A stretch of DNA of 64,000 nucleotides from Clostridium sp. (GCF_016650035.1 NZ_JAENWM010000002.1:1-64000); one strand, 5' to 3'. Positions 53,901-62,141 are shown, numbered from the stretch's first letter. Notes: generated by a model not told the origin, from the letters alone. Program-made: numbers and translations.

Positions 53901-54472
53901 ATATGATGGGAGCAGCTCAACATGGACATATGGCTTCCGTAGGCTATGATTTATACTGTAGGATGCTTGAAGAAACAGTGAAACATATACGAGGCGATGT
54001 GGAAGTGGAACCTATTCAAACCTCTGTTGAAATTAAAATAGATGCATATATTCCTGGTACCTATATCGAAGATGAGTCACAAAAAATTGAAATCTATAAA
54101 AAAATTGCTGCTATTGATTGTTATGAGTATATGTTAGACATACAAGAGGAAATAGAGGATAGATTTTCAGATATACCAGTGCCTGTTGCAAATCTTATGA
54201 ATATAGCTTATCTTAGAAGTATGGCATCAAAGATAGGAATAATAGAAATAAAAGACGCAGATGAGGAGGTAATATTACAATTTGATAGTGGTGATCGGAT
54301 AAATGGGACATTAGTTAAAGCGCTAATTAATAAATATAATAGGAGTATTGTATTTAAATTAGGTAGTAAACCAGCCTTTGCATACAAAAACAAGAATTTA
54401 ACAAAAGAAGATACTATTACAAATCTCATAGATATTGTGAAGTATATAAAAAGTATAGTTGAAAAAAAATAA
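50951..54472 (+). CDS. mfd: Transcription-repair coupling factor
   Basis: 1173 residues, normal length. N-terminal UvrB-like module (GQFSIRGGIIDLYPP), RNA-polymerase-interacting domain (about 495-560; LKLGDYVVHVNHGIGVYKGI), then an SF2 translocase with Walker A GDVGYGKTEVA, DEEQ box IIDEEQRFGV, TATPIPRTL and QLRGRVGRS, and a C-terminal autoinhibitory domain. Removes stalled RNA polymerase and recruits UvrA. ATG 50951 follows GAGAGGTG. Confidence 0.98.
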   Translation: MRLKGLMKPLKDSSQFKNIITNVEKKMYPIGVYGLSESAKNYLVSGVYEQLDKSLLILTHSDVEAKNIYEDLCFYANDVYYYPTREVGFYNVDAVSGDLRWERLKVMKKITEKGKKIIITCIEALAATYIPLDLFRKYVFELSVGGTLNINNFSEKLIQCGYERVDMVHTKGQFSIRGGIIDLYPPISALPFRIELFDEEIDSIRTFNSETQRSIDKVNEIEIFPAKEIILTEEIMNNGYIKIKEDLQNVLGSFNKRKDKESMERIKSLVNVNLEQLKETWSFDSVDSYMPYFYDNTSTFLDYMKGSFIVVDDAQRCSGKLDSVYFEFQENYENFIKRGNILPKQAENLINKDNIYQDLETLEVMTLESIAKSAKVLKPRSIVSFSQIEANDYHGKLDLLIEDIKDKKHKGYKIVILSGTRTRGERLIDTLRDRGIDSVYKDSISKIEFGEVVVTFGNQLRGFEYPELKICVISDKEVFGRAKRKTVSRSSKKGASKIKSFTELKLGDYVVHVNHGIGVYKGISQLEVHGHKRDYLVLGYSACDTLYVPVEQLDMVQKYIGSEGKAPKISKLGGVEWAKAKNKVKNSIADIAEDLVKLYATRATLKGYIYSKDTVWQKQFEEEFPYEETPDQIIAIEEIKKDMESDKPMDRLICGDVGYGKTEVAVRAAFKAVMDGKQVAFLVPTTILAEQHYKNLTERFSDFPVKVEMVSRFRTPAQQKVVLKATKEGNVDILIGTHRIIQKDVKFKDLGVLIIDEEQRFGVTHKEKIKSLRKNVDVITLTATPIPRTLHMSLTGVRDISVIETAPEERYPIQTYVVEFNDQLIRDAILRELNRNGQVFFVYNRVETIKEMAAYIGKLVPEARVCIGHGQMTERELESVMIDFMENKYDILVCTTIIETGIDIQNTNTIIIYEADKMGLSQLYQLRGRVGRSNRIAYAYLTYKKDKVLTEVAEKRLKAIKDFTELGSGFKIAMRDLEIRGAGNMMGAAQHGHMASVGYDLYCRMLEETVKHIRGDVEVEPIQTSVEIKIDAYIPGTYIEDESQKIEIYKKIAAIDCYEYMLDIQEEIEDRFSDIPVPVANLMNIAYLRSMASKIGIIEIKDADEEVILQFDSGDRINGTLVKALINKYNRSIVFKLGSKPAFAYKNKNLTKEDTITNLIDIVKYIKSIVEKK

Positions 54473-54546
54473 ATCTATGATAAAATTAATAGGTATTGTA
54501 ATAAGGATTTAAATTACAATATCATATATAGAATGGGGGAAATAAA

Positions 54547-55545
54547 ATGAAAAACGTAAAAAAAATAATTAGTATAGCTTTAATAACTATGGTCACTACA
54601 TCTTTAATTGGCTGTAATATGATAGAAAAAACACCAGAAGGTGTTGCTAAAAGTGTAGTAGCAAAGGTTTTTGACACTAAAATAACAAGAGGAGAAGTGG
54701 ATATAATATTAGAAGGGGTCATTCCTCAGATAGAGGAGCAGTATGGAGAAAATTATGCCAGTAATACTGAAGCTATGGATGTAATAGCAACTCAAAAGAC
54801 TCAAATATTAGAAAGTCTAATTCAGGAAAAAATTATAAATTATAAAGCAAATGAGTTAAAAGTAATGCCTACTGAAGAAAAACTGAATGAAGAAATTAAT
54901 AAACAATTAGAAATTATAAAAGCAGGGTATGAAACTGATGAGGCATTTCAGGAAGAGCTAAAAAATTATAACACTACAGAAGCAAAATTAAAAGAAAATA
55001 TAAAGCCAAGTGTTATTTCAACTGCTTTAATTACAGAAGTTACAAAAGATGTTAAGGTAAACGAGGCAGAGGAAAAAGTATACTATGGTGCTAATCCATT
55101 TATGTATACAGAAGAACCTAATAGAGTTCAAGTAGCACATATTTTAGTTGCAACGCCTGAAGAAGCAGCAGCAATTAAGAAGCTTTTAGATGAGGGTGGG
55201 GATTTTGCAGCACTTGCAAAAGAAAAAAGTATTGATACAGCTAGTAAAGAAGCTGGTGGAGACTTAGGATTTGTGGAATACACTGAGACTCAAATTGATC
55301 AAACTTTTTTAGCAGCGGCTATTGCCACAGAAAAAGGTAAGGTTTCAGAACCTATTACAACAGATGCTGGAGTTCATTTAATAAAAGTTCTTGAAAAGGA
55401 AGAGTATGATCCAAAGAAATTTGAAGATGTTAAGGACGAAATACAAGAAACATTATTAGCACAGGGAAAAGAAAAGACTTGGAGCGATACAATGTTAAAA
55501 TGGCAAGAAGAAGGCAAAATAACGAAATATGAAAAAAATCTATAG
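54547..55545 (+). CDS. prsA: PrsA-like foldase lipoprotein (parvulin-type PPIase)
   Basis: 332 residues. Signal peptide with lipobox LIGC at about 20-23, an N-terminal SurA/PrsA-like helical region, and a parvulin domain (about 196-290; VQVAHILVATPEEAA, DTASKEAGGDLGFV, ITTDAGVHLIKV). Helps secreted proteins fold outside the membrane. RBS GGGGGAAATAAA before ATG 54547. Ends in a terminator whose 5' arm is tandemly duplicated. Confidence 0.93.
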   Translation: MKNVKKIISIALITMVTTSLIGCNMIEKTPEGVAKSVVAKVFDTKITRGEVDIILEGVIPQIEEQYGENYASNTEAMDVIATQKTQILESLIQEKIINYKANELKVMPTEEKLNEEINKQLEIIKAGYETDEAFQEELKNYNTTEAKLKENIKPSVISTALITEVTKDVKVNEAEEKVYYGANPFMYTEEPNRVQVAHILVATPEEAAAIKKLLDEGGDFAALAKEKSIDTASKEAGGDLGFVEYTETQIDQTFLAAAIATEKGKVSEPITTDAGVHLIKVLEKEEYDPKKFEDVKDEIQETLLAQGKEKTWSDTMLKWQEEGKITKYEKNL

Positions 55546-55555
55546 ATTTTATTAT

Positions 55556-55608
55556 AAAGAATACCTTTAAAAGAATACCTTTAATAGAAGGTATTCTTTA
55601 TTTTTTTT
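55556..55608 (+). terminator. Terminator after prsA with duplicated 5' arm
   Basis: AAAGAATACCTTTA occurs twice in tandem (55556-55569 and 55570-55583). Either copy can pair with AAGGTATTCTTT at 55588-55599, which is followed by a T run. Confidence 0.88.
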
Positions 55609-55646
55609 GGTTTTTTTGAATATTAAAATTAAACATATACAAATGT

Positions 55647-55676
55647 GCATAAAATTTCAAGTTTAGAAAGATAATA
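55647..55676 (+). promoter_or_regulatory. Candidate SigG promoter of spoVT
   Basis: GCATA (55647-55651), 18-bp spacer, GATAATA (55670-55676), close to the SigG consensus GHATR-N18-CATNHTA. spoVT is a forespore SigG gene in B. subtilis. Confidence 0.5.
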
Positions 55677-55726
55677 ATAGTGGAAGTGTATTATATAAGA
55701 TTTTATATAAGGAGGGAATTAGTTAA

Positions 55727-56278
55727 ATGAAAGCAACCGGTATAGTAAGACGAATAGATGATTTAGGAAGAGTTGTTATACCAAAAGAAATAAGAAGAAC
55801 TCTGAGAATACGAGAAGGAGATCCTTTGGAAATATTTACTGATAGAGAAGGAGGAGTTATTTTAAAAAAATACTCGCCTATAGGTGAATTAAGTGAATTT
55901 TCTAAGGAATATGCGGATTCGTTACAACAGACTATAGGTAATGTAATAATTATATGCGATAAGGATAATATAATATCTGTAAGCGGCGGTGCTAAAAAAG
56001 AATATGTTGATAAAAAAATTAGTATGGAATTAGAAAAAATTATGGAAGATAGAAAAGCTATCATCTTTGGTGAGGGCTCAGAAAAAATTATAGCATTGTA
56101 TGATGATGAAACGCAAAATAAATATAGTGCACAGGTTATTGCGCCTATAATAACTGAAGGTGATGCAATTGGAGCAGTACTAATAGTGTCTATAGAGCCA
56201 GAAGCTAAATTTGGAAATCTAGAATTAAAGTTGGCTGAAACTGCTGCATCTTTTTTAGGAAAACAAATGGAACAATAA
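55727..56278 (+). CDS. spoVT: Stage V sporulation protein T
   Basis: 183 residues. N-terminal AbrB/SpoVT swapped-hairpin DNA-binding domain (GIVRRIDDLGRVVIPKEIRR; about 1-50) and a C-terminal GAF-like domain (about 55-180). Controls late forespore gene expression. Strong GGAGGG ribosome binding site. A SigG-like promoter precedes it and a hairpin of the foldback family follows it. Confidence 0.97.
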   Translation: MKATGIVRRIDDLGRVVIPKEIRRTLRIREGDPLEIFTDREGGVILKKYSPIGELSEFSKEYADSLQQTIGNVIIICDKDNIISVSGGAKKEYVDKKISMELEKIMEDRKAIIFGEGSEKIIALYDDETQNKYSAQVIAPIITEGDAIGAVLIVSIEPEAKFGNLELKLAETAASFLGKQMEQ

Positions 56279-56290
56279 GAATATAAGAGT

Positions 56291-56345
56291 AAAAAGTATA
56301 TATTACTGAGCAAAGTGAAACTATTTGCAGTAATATATACTTTTA
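56291..56345 (+). repeat. Short foldback element / terminator after spoVT
   Basis: AAAAGTATATATTACTG (56292-56308) and CAGTAATATATACTTTT (56328-56344) form a perfect 17-bp stem. A further GCAAA/TTTGC pair continues it towards the loop. The arms and the GCAAAGTGAAAC-type inner sequence match the outer part of the larger element at 18963-19154. Confidence 0.85.
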
Positions 56346-56441
56346 TTTTTGTAATATGAGTAATAATAAGTCCTTTAATCAAGTAATTATAATCAGAGAA
56401 TGTATTTACTGTATGCACTATAGGAATACAAGGAGGTTATT

Positions 56442-57974
56442 ATGAAGAAACAATCATTGATAAAAGGGACTATTATGCTTGGGATGGCAGGATTATTTGC
56501 AAGGTTTTTAGGTTTATTTTTTAGAATTCCAATTCAGGCACTTATAAAAGATCAAGGCATGGGGTACTATCAAATGTCTTATCCACTCTATATGACATTC
56601 GTAGCAGTAGCTTCTGGTGTGCCCATAGCTATGTCCAAATTTATTGCTGAGATGAGTGCTAAAAATGATGAAGAAGGAGCCCGGCAGGTATTAAGGCAAA
56701 CACTTTTTTTTATGGTTACATTAGCCTCAGCAGTTACAATGCTTATGATACTGTTTGCAAGGCCTATTATATCTATATTAAAATGGGATCCTAAATCATA
56801 TTATTCATTTTTGGTTATTTCTACAGCTCCAATTTTTGTTTCTATTATGTGTACATTTAGGGGCTATTTTCAAGGGCTACAGAATGTTAGGCCTACTGCT
56901 ATTTCTCAGATAGTAGAACAGATTGGAAGAGTTTTCGCTGGAGTTTTATTTGCGTATTTGTTGTATCCAATGGGAATTGAATATGCAGCTGCAGGAGCAG
57001 CCCTCGGAACTCTAGTGGGCGGAGCTATGGGAAGTATATATTTATATTTAACTTACATGAGAACTAAAAAATGGTTGCCTGTGAGAAGAGTATCAAAACG
57101 AAAGCATATTTTAGCAGAACTCGGGAAGGCGGCACTACCAATCTCTATGGGAGCGGCGGTAGGGACTATTATGTCGTTAATAGATTCAGTTTTAGTGCCA
57201 CAGCAACTTCTGAAGGCTGGGTTCACACAATTACAATCCGCCGTTATGTATGGCCAGCTGACAGGAAAGGTGTTTACCTTGATGAATGTACCTTTGGCGC
57301 TTTCTGTGGCTCTATGCGCATCATTAGTACCCATAATTGCAGAAGCGTTTTATTTGGGTAGAAGAGGTGAACTCGTTAAACGGGTAGATATGGCCATCAA
57401 ACTGTCCAATGTAATTTCGCTTCCATCTTTTTTAGGTATGTTTTTTATGGCTTATCCTATAATGCATTTAGTTTTCATGAAAGATGCAGCAGGATATGAA
57501 ATTTTACAATATATATCTATATCAATACCATTTATAATTTTAACTCAGACAAGCACTGCAATACTCCAAAGCATAGGTAATTATATGAAGCCTGTATACA
57601 ATTTAGGGATAGGCTGCATCGTAAAAATCATCATAACATATGTGTTAGTTTCCATGGCATCTGTAAATATATATGGAGCAGTTATAGGAAGCATTTTAGG
57701 ATATGTTACAAGTTGCAGCTTAAACATGAACGAGTTAAAGAAAAATTTAAACTTGAAGGCCGATATTGTGGGTGCTTTTGTGAAACCAGCTTTTGCCTCT
57801 ATTATAATGATAATTGCAGTTGTATTTAGCAACGCTAGTGTTTATAATTATACAATGAGCATAGGGCTGTCTTGCGTAATATCCATAATAATAGGTATTA
57901 TTGTTTATATATTATTTATTTTTTTGCTAGGAATATTTGAATATGAAGAAATTAAAAAGAGATTTTGCAAGTGA
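56442..57974 (+). CDS. SpoVB/MurJ-like flippase (YabM type)
   Basis: 510 residues with about 14 TM segments of the MOP (MVF/oligosaccharide flippase) superfamily. The N-terminal KGTIMLGMAGLFARFLGLFFRIP is typical of the SpoVB/YabM group. Gene order spoVT-yabM-mazG is the same as in B. subtilis. It probably flips lipid-linked wall precursors or is sporulation-related. RBS AAGGAGG before ATG 56442. Confidence 0.92.
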   Translation: MKKQSLIKGTIMLGMAGLFARFLGLFFRIPIQALIKDQGMGYYQMSYPLYMTFVAVASGVPIAMSKFIAEMSAKNDEEGARQVLRQTLFFMVTLASAVTMLMILFARPIISILKWDPKSYYSFLVISTAPIFVSIMCTFRGYFQGLQNVRPTAISQIVEQIGRVFAGVLFAYLLYPMGIEYAAAGAALGTLVGGAMGSIYLYLTYMRTKKWLPVRRVSKRKHILAELGKAALPISMGAAVGTIMSLIDSVLVPQQLLKAGFTQLQSAVMYGQLTGKVFTLMNVPLALSVALCASLVPIIAEAFYLGRRGELVKRVDMAIKLSNVISLPSFLGMFFMAYPIMHLVFMKDAAGYEILQYISISIPFIILTQTSTAILQSIGNYMKPVYNLGIGCIVKIIITYVLVSMASVNIYGAVIGSILGYVTSCSLNMNELKKNLNLKADIVGAFVKPAFASIIMIIAVVFSNASVYNYTMSIGLSCVISIIIGIIVYILFIFLLGIFEYEEIKKRFCK

Positions 57975-57999
57975 AATAAAAATAAGGGAGTGAAAGCTA

Positions 58000-59445
58000 A
58001 TGATTAAAGTAGTGGGACTTGGTCCTGGTGCAATAGAATCACTAACTATAGGAACATTAGAAGTTCTTAAAGGAGACAAAAAGATTTATCTCAGAACCCA
58101 AAAACATCCGACGGTTGATTACTTGAAATCCATAGGTATTGTGTTTGAAACCTATGATGATAGATATGAACAATATAATAATTTTGATGATGTGTATATG
58201 GCTATTGCAGAAAATCTTATTGTGGAACACAATAAATATGGGGATATTATTTATGGGGTTCCAGGTCATCCTCTTGTAGCAGAAACTTCTGTTAAACTTT
58301 TAATAAACCTTTGCCAAAAAAAAGAAATAGATATAGAAATTCTTCCTGCAGTTAGCTTTATAGATGCAGTTATTGAAAGTTTGAAATTAGATCCTATTTG
58401 CGGACTTAAAATTATAGATGCCTTTGATATAAAGGATCAGATTTTAGATAAAAGAGTAGGGGTTATAATAACGCAAGTATACAATAAATCTATAGCATCG
58501 GATGTAAAACTAGCACTCCTAGAGTATTATAAAGATGATATGGAGATTTATTTTGTTAGAGCGGCAGGGGTAAAAGGTTTAGAAAGTACAAGGAAAATTA
58601 AATTATACGAACTAGATAGACAAGAAGATGTGGATTATTTAACCTCAATTTACATACCGATAGAAATGGATGCTACAAAAGATTTTCATGATTTAACCTC
58701 GATTATAGATACATTAAGAGGCGAAAATGGATGTAAGTGGGATAGAAAGCAGACCCATGAATCTTTGAAAAAAAACCTTATTGAAGAATGTTATGAGGTT
58801 TTAGAAGCTATAGATGAGAAAGATGAAGAAAAAATTGTTGAGGAACTAGGTGATGTACTCCTACAAGTGATTTTTCATGCACAAATAGGAAAAGAACAAG
58901 GATATTTTAATATAAATGATGTTATTAAAGGAATTACTAATAAGATGATAAATAGGCATCCTCATATTTTTTTAAATAAAGAAAATTTGAATCCTGAGGA
59001 TGTTTTGCTAAATTGGGAAAATATCAAGATGAAAGAAAAAGGATTTAAAAGTTATACAGATACACTAAAACATGTTCCGAAAAATTTACCGGGGCTAATG
59101 AGAGCAGATAAGGTTCAGCAAAAGGCCACAAAAGTTGGGTTTGACTTCGACTCAGTTGAAACTGCTATGGGAAAAGTGTTAGAAGAGCTGCAAGAAGTAA
59201 AAGATGTATATAAAGGGAAAAATAGGGCAAAAATAGTAGAGGAAGTGGGAGATTTAGTGTTTTCTACTGTGAATATTGCTAGATTACTTGACATTGACCC
59301 TGAATTTGCAGTAAATTATACTATAGATAAATTTATTGACCGCTTTCAGTACATAGAAGAAAATGCAAGGGATAGAAACTTAGATTTGGCCAATATGTCA
59401 CTTGCAGAAATGGACACATTATGGAATGAATCTAAAGGACAGTAA
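58000..59445 (+). CDS. mazG: MazG-family NTP pyrophosphohydrolase with N-terminal TP-methylase domain (YabN type)
   Basis: 481 residues. The N-terminal tetrapyrrole-methylase-like domain (about 1-215; MIKVVGLGPGAIESLTIGTL, YGVPGHPLVAE) is fused to two MazG modules (LRGENGCKWDRKQTHESL, EECYEVLEAIDEKDEEK with EExxE-type metal ligands, and EVGDLVFSTVNIARLL). The MazG part removes pyrophosphate from NTPs. The methylase-like part is conserved but of unknown function. It begins 25 nt after the flippase gene. Confidence 0.95.
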   Translation: MIKVVGLGPGAIESLTIGTLEVLKGDKKIYLRTQKHPTVDYLKSIGIVFETYDDRYEQYNNFDDVYMAIAENLIVEHNKYGDIIYGVPGHPLVAETSVKLLINLCQKKEIDIEILPAVSFIDAVIESLKLDPICGLKIIDAFDIKDQILDKRVGVIITQVYNKSIASDVKLALLEYYKDDMEIYFVRAAGVKGLESTRKIKLYELDRQEDVDYLTSIYIPIEMDATKDFHDLTSIIDTLRGENGCKWDRKQTHESLKKNLIEECYEVLEAIDEKDEEKIVEELGDVLLQVIFHAQIGKEQGYFNINDVIKGITNKMINRHPHIFLNKENLNPEDVLLNWENIKMKEKGFKSYTDTLKHVPKNLPGLMRADKVQQKATKVGFDFDSVETAMGKVLEELQEVKDVYKGKNRAKIVEEVGDLVFSTVNIARLLDIDPEFAVNYTIDKFIDRFQYIEENARDRNLDLANMSLAEMDTLWNESKGQ

Positions 59446-59544
59446 ATTTATTTAAAAAACAAAATCAGTCTAAAAAGAAGGAATTTCAAAATTGGTGAAG
59501 AATATGCTTTTAATAGCGTATTCAATAATAAGGAGGTAACAAAA

Positions 59545-59820
59545 ATGAATAAATCAGAATTAATTGCAAAAATCGCAGAAAAATCTCAGTTAACTAAAAA
59601 AGATGCAGAAGCAGCGTTAAAAGGAATTATAGAAACTATCGAAGAAACATTAGAAAAAGGTGAAAAAGTTCAACTAGTTGGATTTGGAACTTTTGAAACA
59701 AGAGCAAGAGCTGCTAGAATGGGTAGAAACCCAAGAACAAAGGAAGAAATTCAAATTTCAGCATCAACAGTTCCAGTATTTAAAGCTGGTAAAGAATTTA
59801 AAGATATAGTAAATAAATAA
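59545..59820 (+). CDS. hup: Histone-like DNA-binding protein HU
   Basis: 91 residues. [45 protein letters not shown] (beta-arm) and [12 protein letters not shown] are diagnostic of HU. Compacts and bends DNA. Strong AAGGAGG ribosome binding site and its own terminator suggest high, separate expression within this gene series. Confidence 0.98.
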   Translation: MNKSELIAKIAEKSQLTKKDAEAALKGIIETIEETLEKGEKVQLVGFGTFETRARAARMGRNPRTKEEIQISASTVPVFKAGKEFKDIVNK

Positions 59821-59836
59821 TTTTTACTATGATTTG

Positions 59837-59868
59837 AAAACCTGGATGTATATCTAGGTTTTTTCTTT
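59837..59868 (+). terminator. Terminator after hup
   Basis: AAAACCTGGAT (59837-59847) with ATCTAGGTTTT (59852-59862), then TTCTTTT. Confidence 0.88.
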
Positions 59869-59919
59869 TAAAAATTTTGTCTTAAAATAGTAAATTATAT
59901 TAATAGTGGAGGCGTGAAT

Positions 59920-60183
59920 ATGAGACTGGATAAATATTTAAAAGTGTCAAGGATTATTAAGAGAAGGACCATAGCAAAAGAAGCATGCAGCGGTGGTAGA
60001 GTCTCTATAAATGATAAAGTTGCGAAGGCAGGAACTGTAGTATCCGAAGGCGACATTATTGAAATAAAGTTTGCAAATCAAACTTTAAAGGCTAAAATTA
60101 TTAATATTTTGGAACATGTGACAAAAGACACTGCAAAACAAATGTATGAAATGATTTCAGGAAGAGAAGACAAGGAAGAATAA
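59920..60183 (+). CDS. rqcP: S4-domain ribosome quality-control protein (YabO)
   Basis: 87 residues, almost entirely an S4 RNA-binding domain: MRLDKYLKVSRIIKRRTIAKEA, GGRVSINDKVAKAGTVVSEGD. The B. subtilis homologue YabO, renamed RqcP, works with RqcH in tagging nascent chains on split 50S subunits. ATG 59920 behind GTGGAGGCG, rather than GTG 59914, gives the standard start. Confidence 0.95.
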   Translation: MRLDKYLKVSRIIKRRTIAKEACSGGRVSINDKVAKAGTVVSEGDIIEIKFANQTLKAKIINILEHVTKDTAKQMYEMISGREDKEE

Positions 60184-60258
60184 ATGTTGACAAATATAAT
60201 TCTTAATTAAGGTTGATAAGCATATATATTTTATAGGAATATAATGGTGTGCTATGGA

Positions 60259-60296
60259 TTGAGAATTAAGAAATCCTTAATTCCCGATTTTTATTA
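60259..60296 (+). terminator. Terminator after rqcP
   Basis: GAATTAAG (60263-60270) with CTTAATTC (60276-60283), extended by outer ATTG/CGAT pairs, then TTTTTATT. Confidence 0.7.
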
Positions 60297-60319
60297 TTAA
60301 ATTTAATGAGGAGGATATT

Positions 60320-60613
60320 ATGGAAGTCAAGAAAGAAATCAAAATAGAAGATAAAAAAAGTAATTTGATGCTAGAAAACAGGAATAAATTAAATGTAAGT
60401 GGAATTATCGAGGTTATAAATTTCAATGAAAACCAAATTTTATTAAATACGAATGTTGGAACAATGATAATAAAAGGACAGGATTTAAAGATGAATAAAT
60501 TAGATGTACAAAATGGAGATGTAGTAATAACTGGTAAAGTGGATTCTTTTGTTTATACTAGCGAAAAGAGTAAAGCTAAAAAAGATAGTATAATATCAAG
60601 ATTGTTTAGGTAG
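60320..60613 (+). CDS. yabP: Sporulation protein YabP
   Basis: 97 residues. The core RNKLNVSGIIEVINFNENQILLNT and GTMIIKGQDLKMNKLDVQNGDVVITG matches the YabP/YqfC family, thought to act at the forespore coat/membrane under SigE. RBS GAGGAGG. Directly followed by yabQ, 7 nt apart, as in B. subtilis. Confidence 0.95.
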   Translation: MEVKKEIKIEDKKSNLMLENRNKLNVSGIIEVINFNENQILLNTNVGTMIIKGQDLKMNKLDVQNGDVVITGKVDSFVYTSEKSKAKKDSIISRLFR

Positions 60614-60620
60614 AATAGTT

Positions 60621-61025
60621 ATGATAATATCATTAATAAACCAAGTTAAACTTATAATTTTCGGGTTGCTAGCGGGAATAATAACTGGAGTATGTTTTGA
60701 TATATACAGATTAATAAGAGGGTTCGAAAATTCGAATAAAGTGATGACTATAATACAGGATTTGCTATTTTGGGTATTAACTTCTATAGTTGTTTTTATA
60801 TTTTTGATGTATACTAATGAAGGATATATAAATTTTTATGTGTACTTATGTTTAATATTAGGAGTATACTTATATTTGAAATGCTTAAGTTCAGTTTTTA
60901 TAAAAGTGCAATTTAACCTTATTAAGTTTTATGGAAAAGTATTTAGAGTGGTATGGAATATCATTTTATACCCAGTGAATTTATTGGTTTACAAGCTGAA
61001 AATAAAAAAAAAGCATAAAATATAA
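60621..61025 (+). CDS. yabQ: Spore cortex biosynthesis protein YabQ
   Basis: 134 residues with about four TM segments; LIIFGLLAGIITGVCFDIYRLIRG is the YabQ signature, with LFWVLTSIVVF next and a basic tail (KLKIKKKHK). In B. subtilis YabQ sits in the outer forespore membrane and is needed for cortex formation. Starts 7 nt after yabP and is translated from its own ATG. Confidence 0.94.
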   Translation: MIISLINQVKLIIFGLLAGIITGVCFDIYRLIRGFENSNKVMTIIQDLLFWVLTSIVVFIFLMYTNEGYINFYVYLCLILGVYLYLKCLSSVFIKVQFNLIKFYGKVFRVVWNIILYPVNLLVYKLKIKKKHKI

Positions 61026-61117
61026 AGAAATAGCTTGAAGAAATGTGAAATACAAATTAAAATAGATTAAGTAGCATAAGGAATACTCATTCCATTGAAA
61101 GGAAAAGGGTATGGAAT

Positions 61118-61390
61118 ATGAAAAAAAAATTTAGTATTAAGACTATCATATTGGTTTTTGCATTAGTATATGTTTGTTATGTTTTAATTCAGCAACAAAT
61201 AACCATGGTTAGACAAAAGAAAGACATACAAAAGTATAACGTTGAATTACAAAAGAAAGTGGAAGAAAATAAATTACTACAGGATGAAGTAGAGTTATCT
61301 AAAACCGATAAATATTTAGAAAAATTGGCAAGAGAAATTTTAGGTCTTGTTAAAGAAGGTGAAACTCCTGTAATGGATAAAAAAAATTAA
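61118..61390 (+). CDS. divIC: Septum formation initiator DivIC/FtsB-like
   Basis: 90 residues. One TM segment (about 9-27) and an extracellular coiled coil (KKDIQKYNVELQKKVEENKL) ending with EKLAREILGLVKEGE, the typical FtsB/DivIC closing motif. Part of the divisome with FtsL and DivIB. Located between yabQ and yabR as in other Firmicutes. Confidence 0.94.
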   Translation: MKKKFSIKTIILVFALVYVCYVLIQQQITMVRQKKDIQKYNVELQKKVEENKLLQDEVELSKTDKYLEKLAREILGLVKEGETPVMDKKN

Positions 61391-61470
61391 ATACTATAAT
61401 TATTATTATGCTTATTATTAAATTAATATAGAAAATAAAAAACATTATTTTTGAGGAGGAACTTTTTAAT

Positions 61471-61884
61471 ATGACCTTAATGGCTGGAAGTATTGTTGAA
61501 GGCAAAGTAGTAAATATCACCAATTTTGGTGCGTTCGTTGAAGTGGATGGTAAAACAGGATTAGTGCATATATCTGAGGTATCTGATACATTTGTTAAAA
61601 ATGTAAATGATCATCTTAAAGAAAATGATATTGTAAAAGTTAAAGTGATTTCTGTGGATGATAATGGTAAAATAAGTTTATCCATAAAACAAGCTGGAGT
61701 ACCTAAAAGGTCTATTAAACCAATGGAGATAGACTGGGAAAAGGAAAAAAGTAAAGGAAATGCAAGTGGTTTTGAAGATATAATGACTAAATTTTTAAAA
61801 GATAGCGAAGAAAGATTTCAAGATGTTAAAAAGCATCAAGAAGGAAAAGGTAGAGGCTATAGTAAAAAAACTTCTAGTTATTAG
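61471..61884 (+). CDS. yabR: S1 RNA-binding domain protein (YabR type)
   Basis: 137 residues. One S1 domain (about 5-75; GSIVEGKVVNITNFGAFVEV, GLVHISEVSD, GKISLSIKQAG) followed by a charged, low-complexity tail. A general-stress/RNA-binding protein by family. GAGGAGGA precedes the ATG at a slightly long spacing. Followed by a terminator and the tRNA cluster. Confidence 0.95.
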   Translation: MTLMAGSIVEGKVVNITNFGAFVEVDGKTGLVHISEVSDTFVKNVNDHLKENDIVKVKVISVDDNGKISLSIKQAGVPKRSIKPMEIDWEKEKSKGNASGFEDIMTKFLKDSEERFQDVKKHQEGKGRGYSKKTSSY

Positions 61885-61891
61885 CAATTAT

Positions 61892-61922
61892 GTAGGAACT
61901 AAGTATTTAGTTCCTATTTTAA
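61892..61922 (+). terminator. Terminator after yabR
   Basis: TAGGAACTAA (61893-61902) with TTAGTTCCTA (61907-61916), 4-nt loop, then TTTT. Confidence 0.85.
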
Positions 61923-61938
61923 AAGAAATAAAAAGTTA

Positions 61939-61967
61939 TTGACAATGGTTTATACATCATATATAAT
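61939..61967 (+). promoter_or_regulatory. Promoter of the tRNA cluster
   Basis: Perfect consensus TTGACA (61939-61944), 17-bp spacer, TATAAT (61962-61967), about 80 nt before tRNA-Leu. Confidence 0.93.
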
Positions 61968-62047
61968 AAAACATGTCGCTATGAAGTAGCACTAAATTTT
62001 AAAGTGAAGTAGTATGCTTGTATAATAAATATGCCAAGAATAAATAT

Positions 62048-62136
62048 GCTGGAGTGGCGGAACTGGCAGACGCACAGGACTTAAAATCCTGCGGTGGTTA
62101 AACACCGTACCGGTTCGATTCCGGTCTTCAGCACCA
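62048..62136 (+). tRNA. tRNA-Leu (anticodon TAA)
   Basis: 89 nt with encoded CCA. Long variable arm (GCGGTGGTTAAACACCGT), anticodon loop CTTAAAA (TAA), T loop GGTTCGATT, acceptor GCTGGAG / CTTCAGC. Class II tRNA as expected for leucine. Confidence 0.97.
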
Positions 62137-62141
62137 AGTAT

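Noticed and set aside
55723-56418. 231-codon minus-strand frame
   Set aside because: Antisense to spoVT and its terminator hairpin; composition of a shadow frame.
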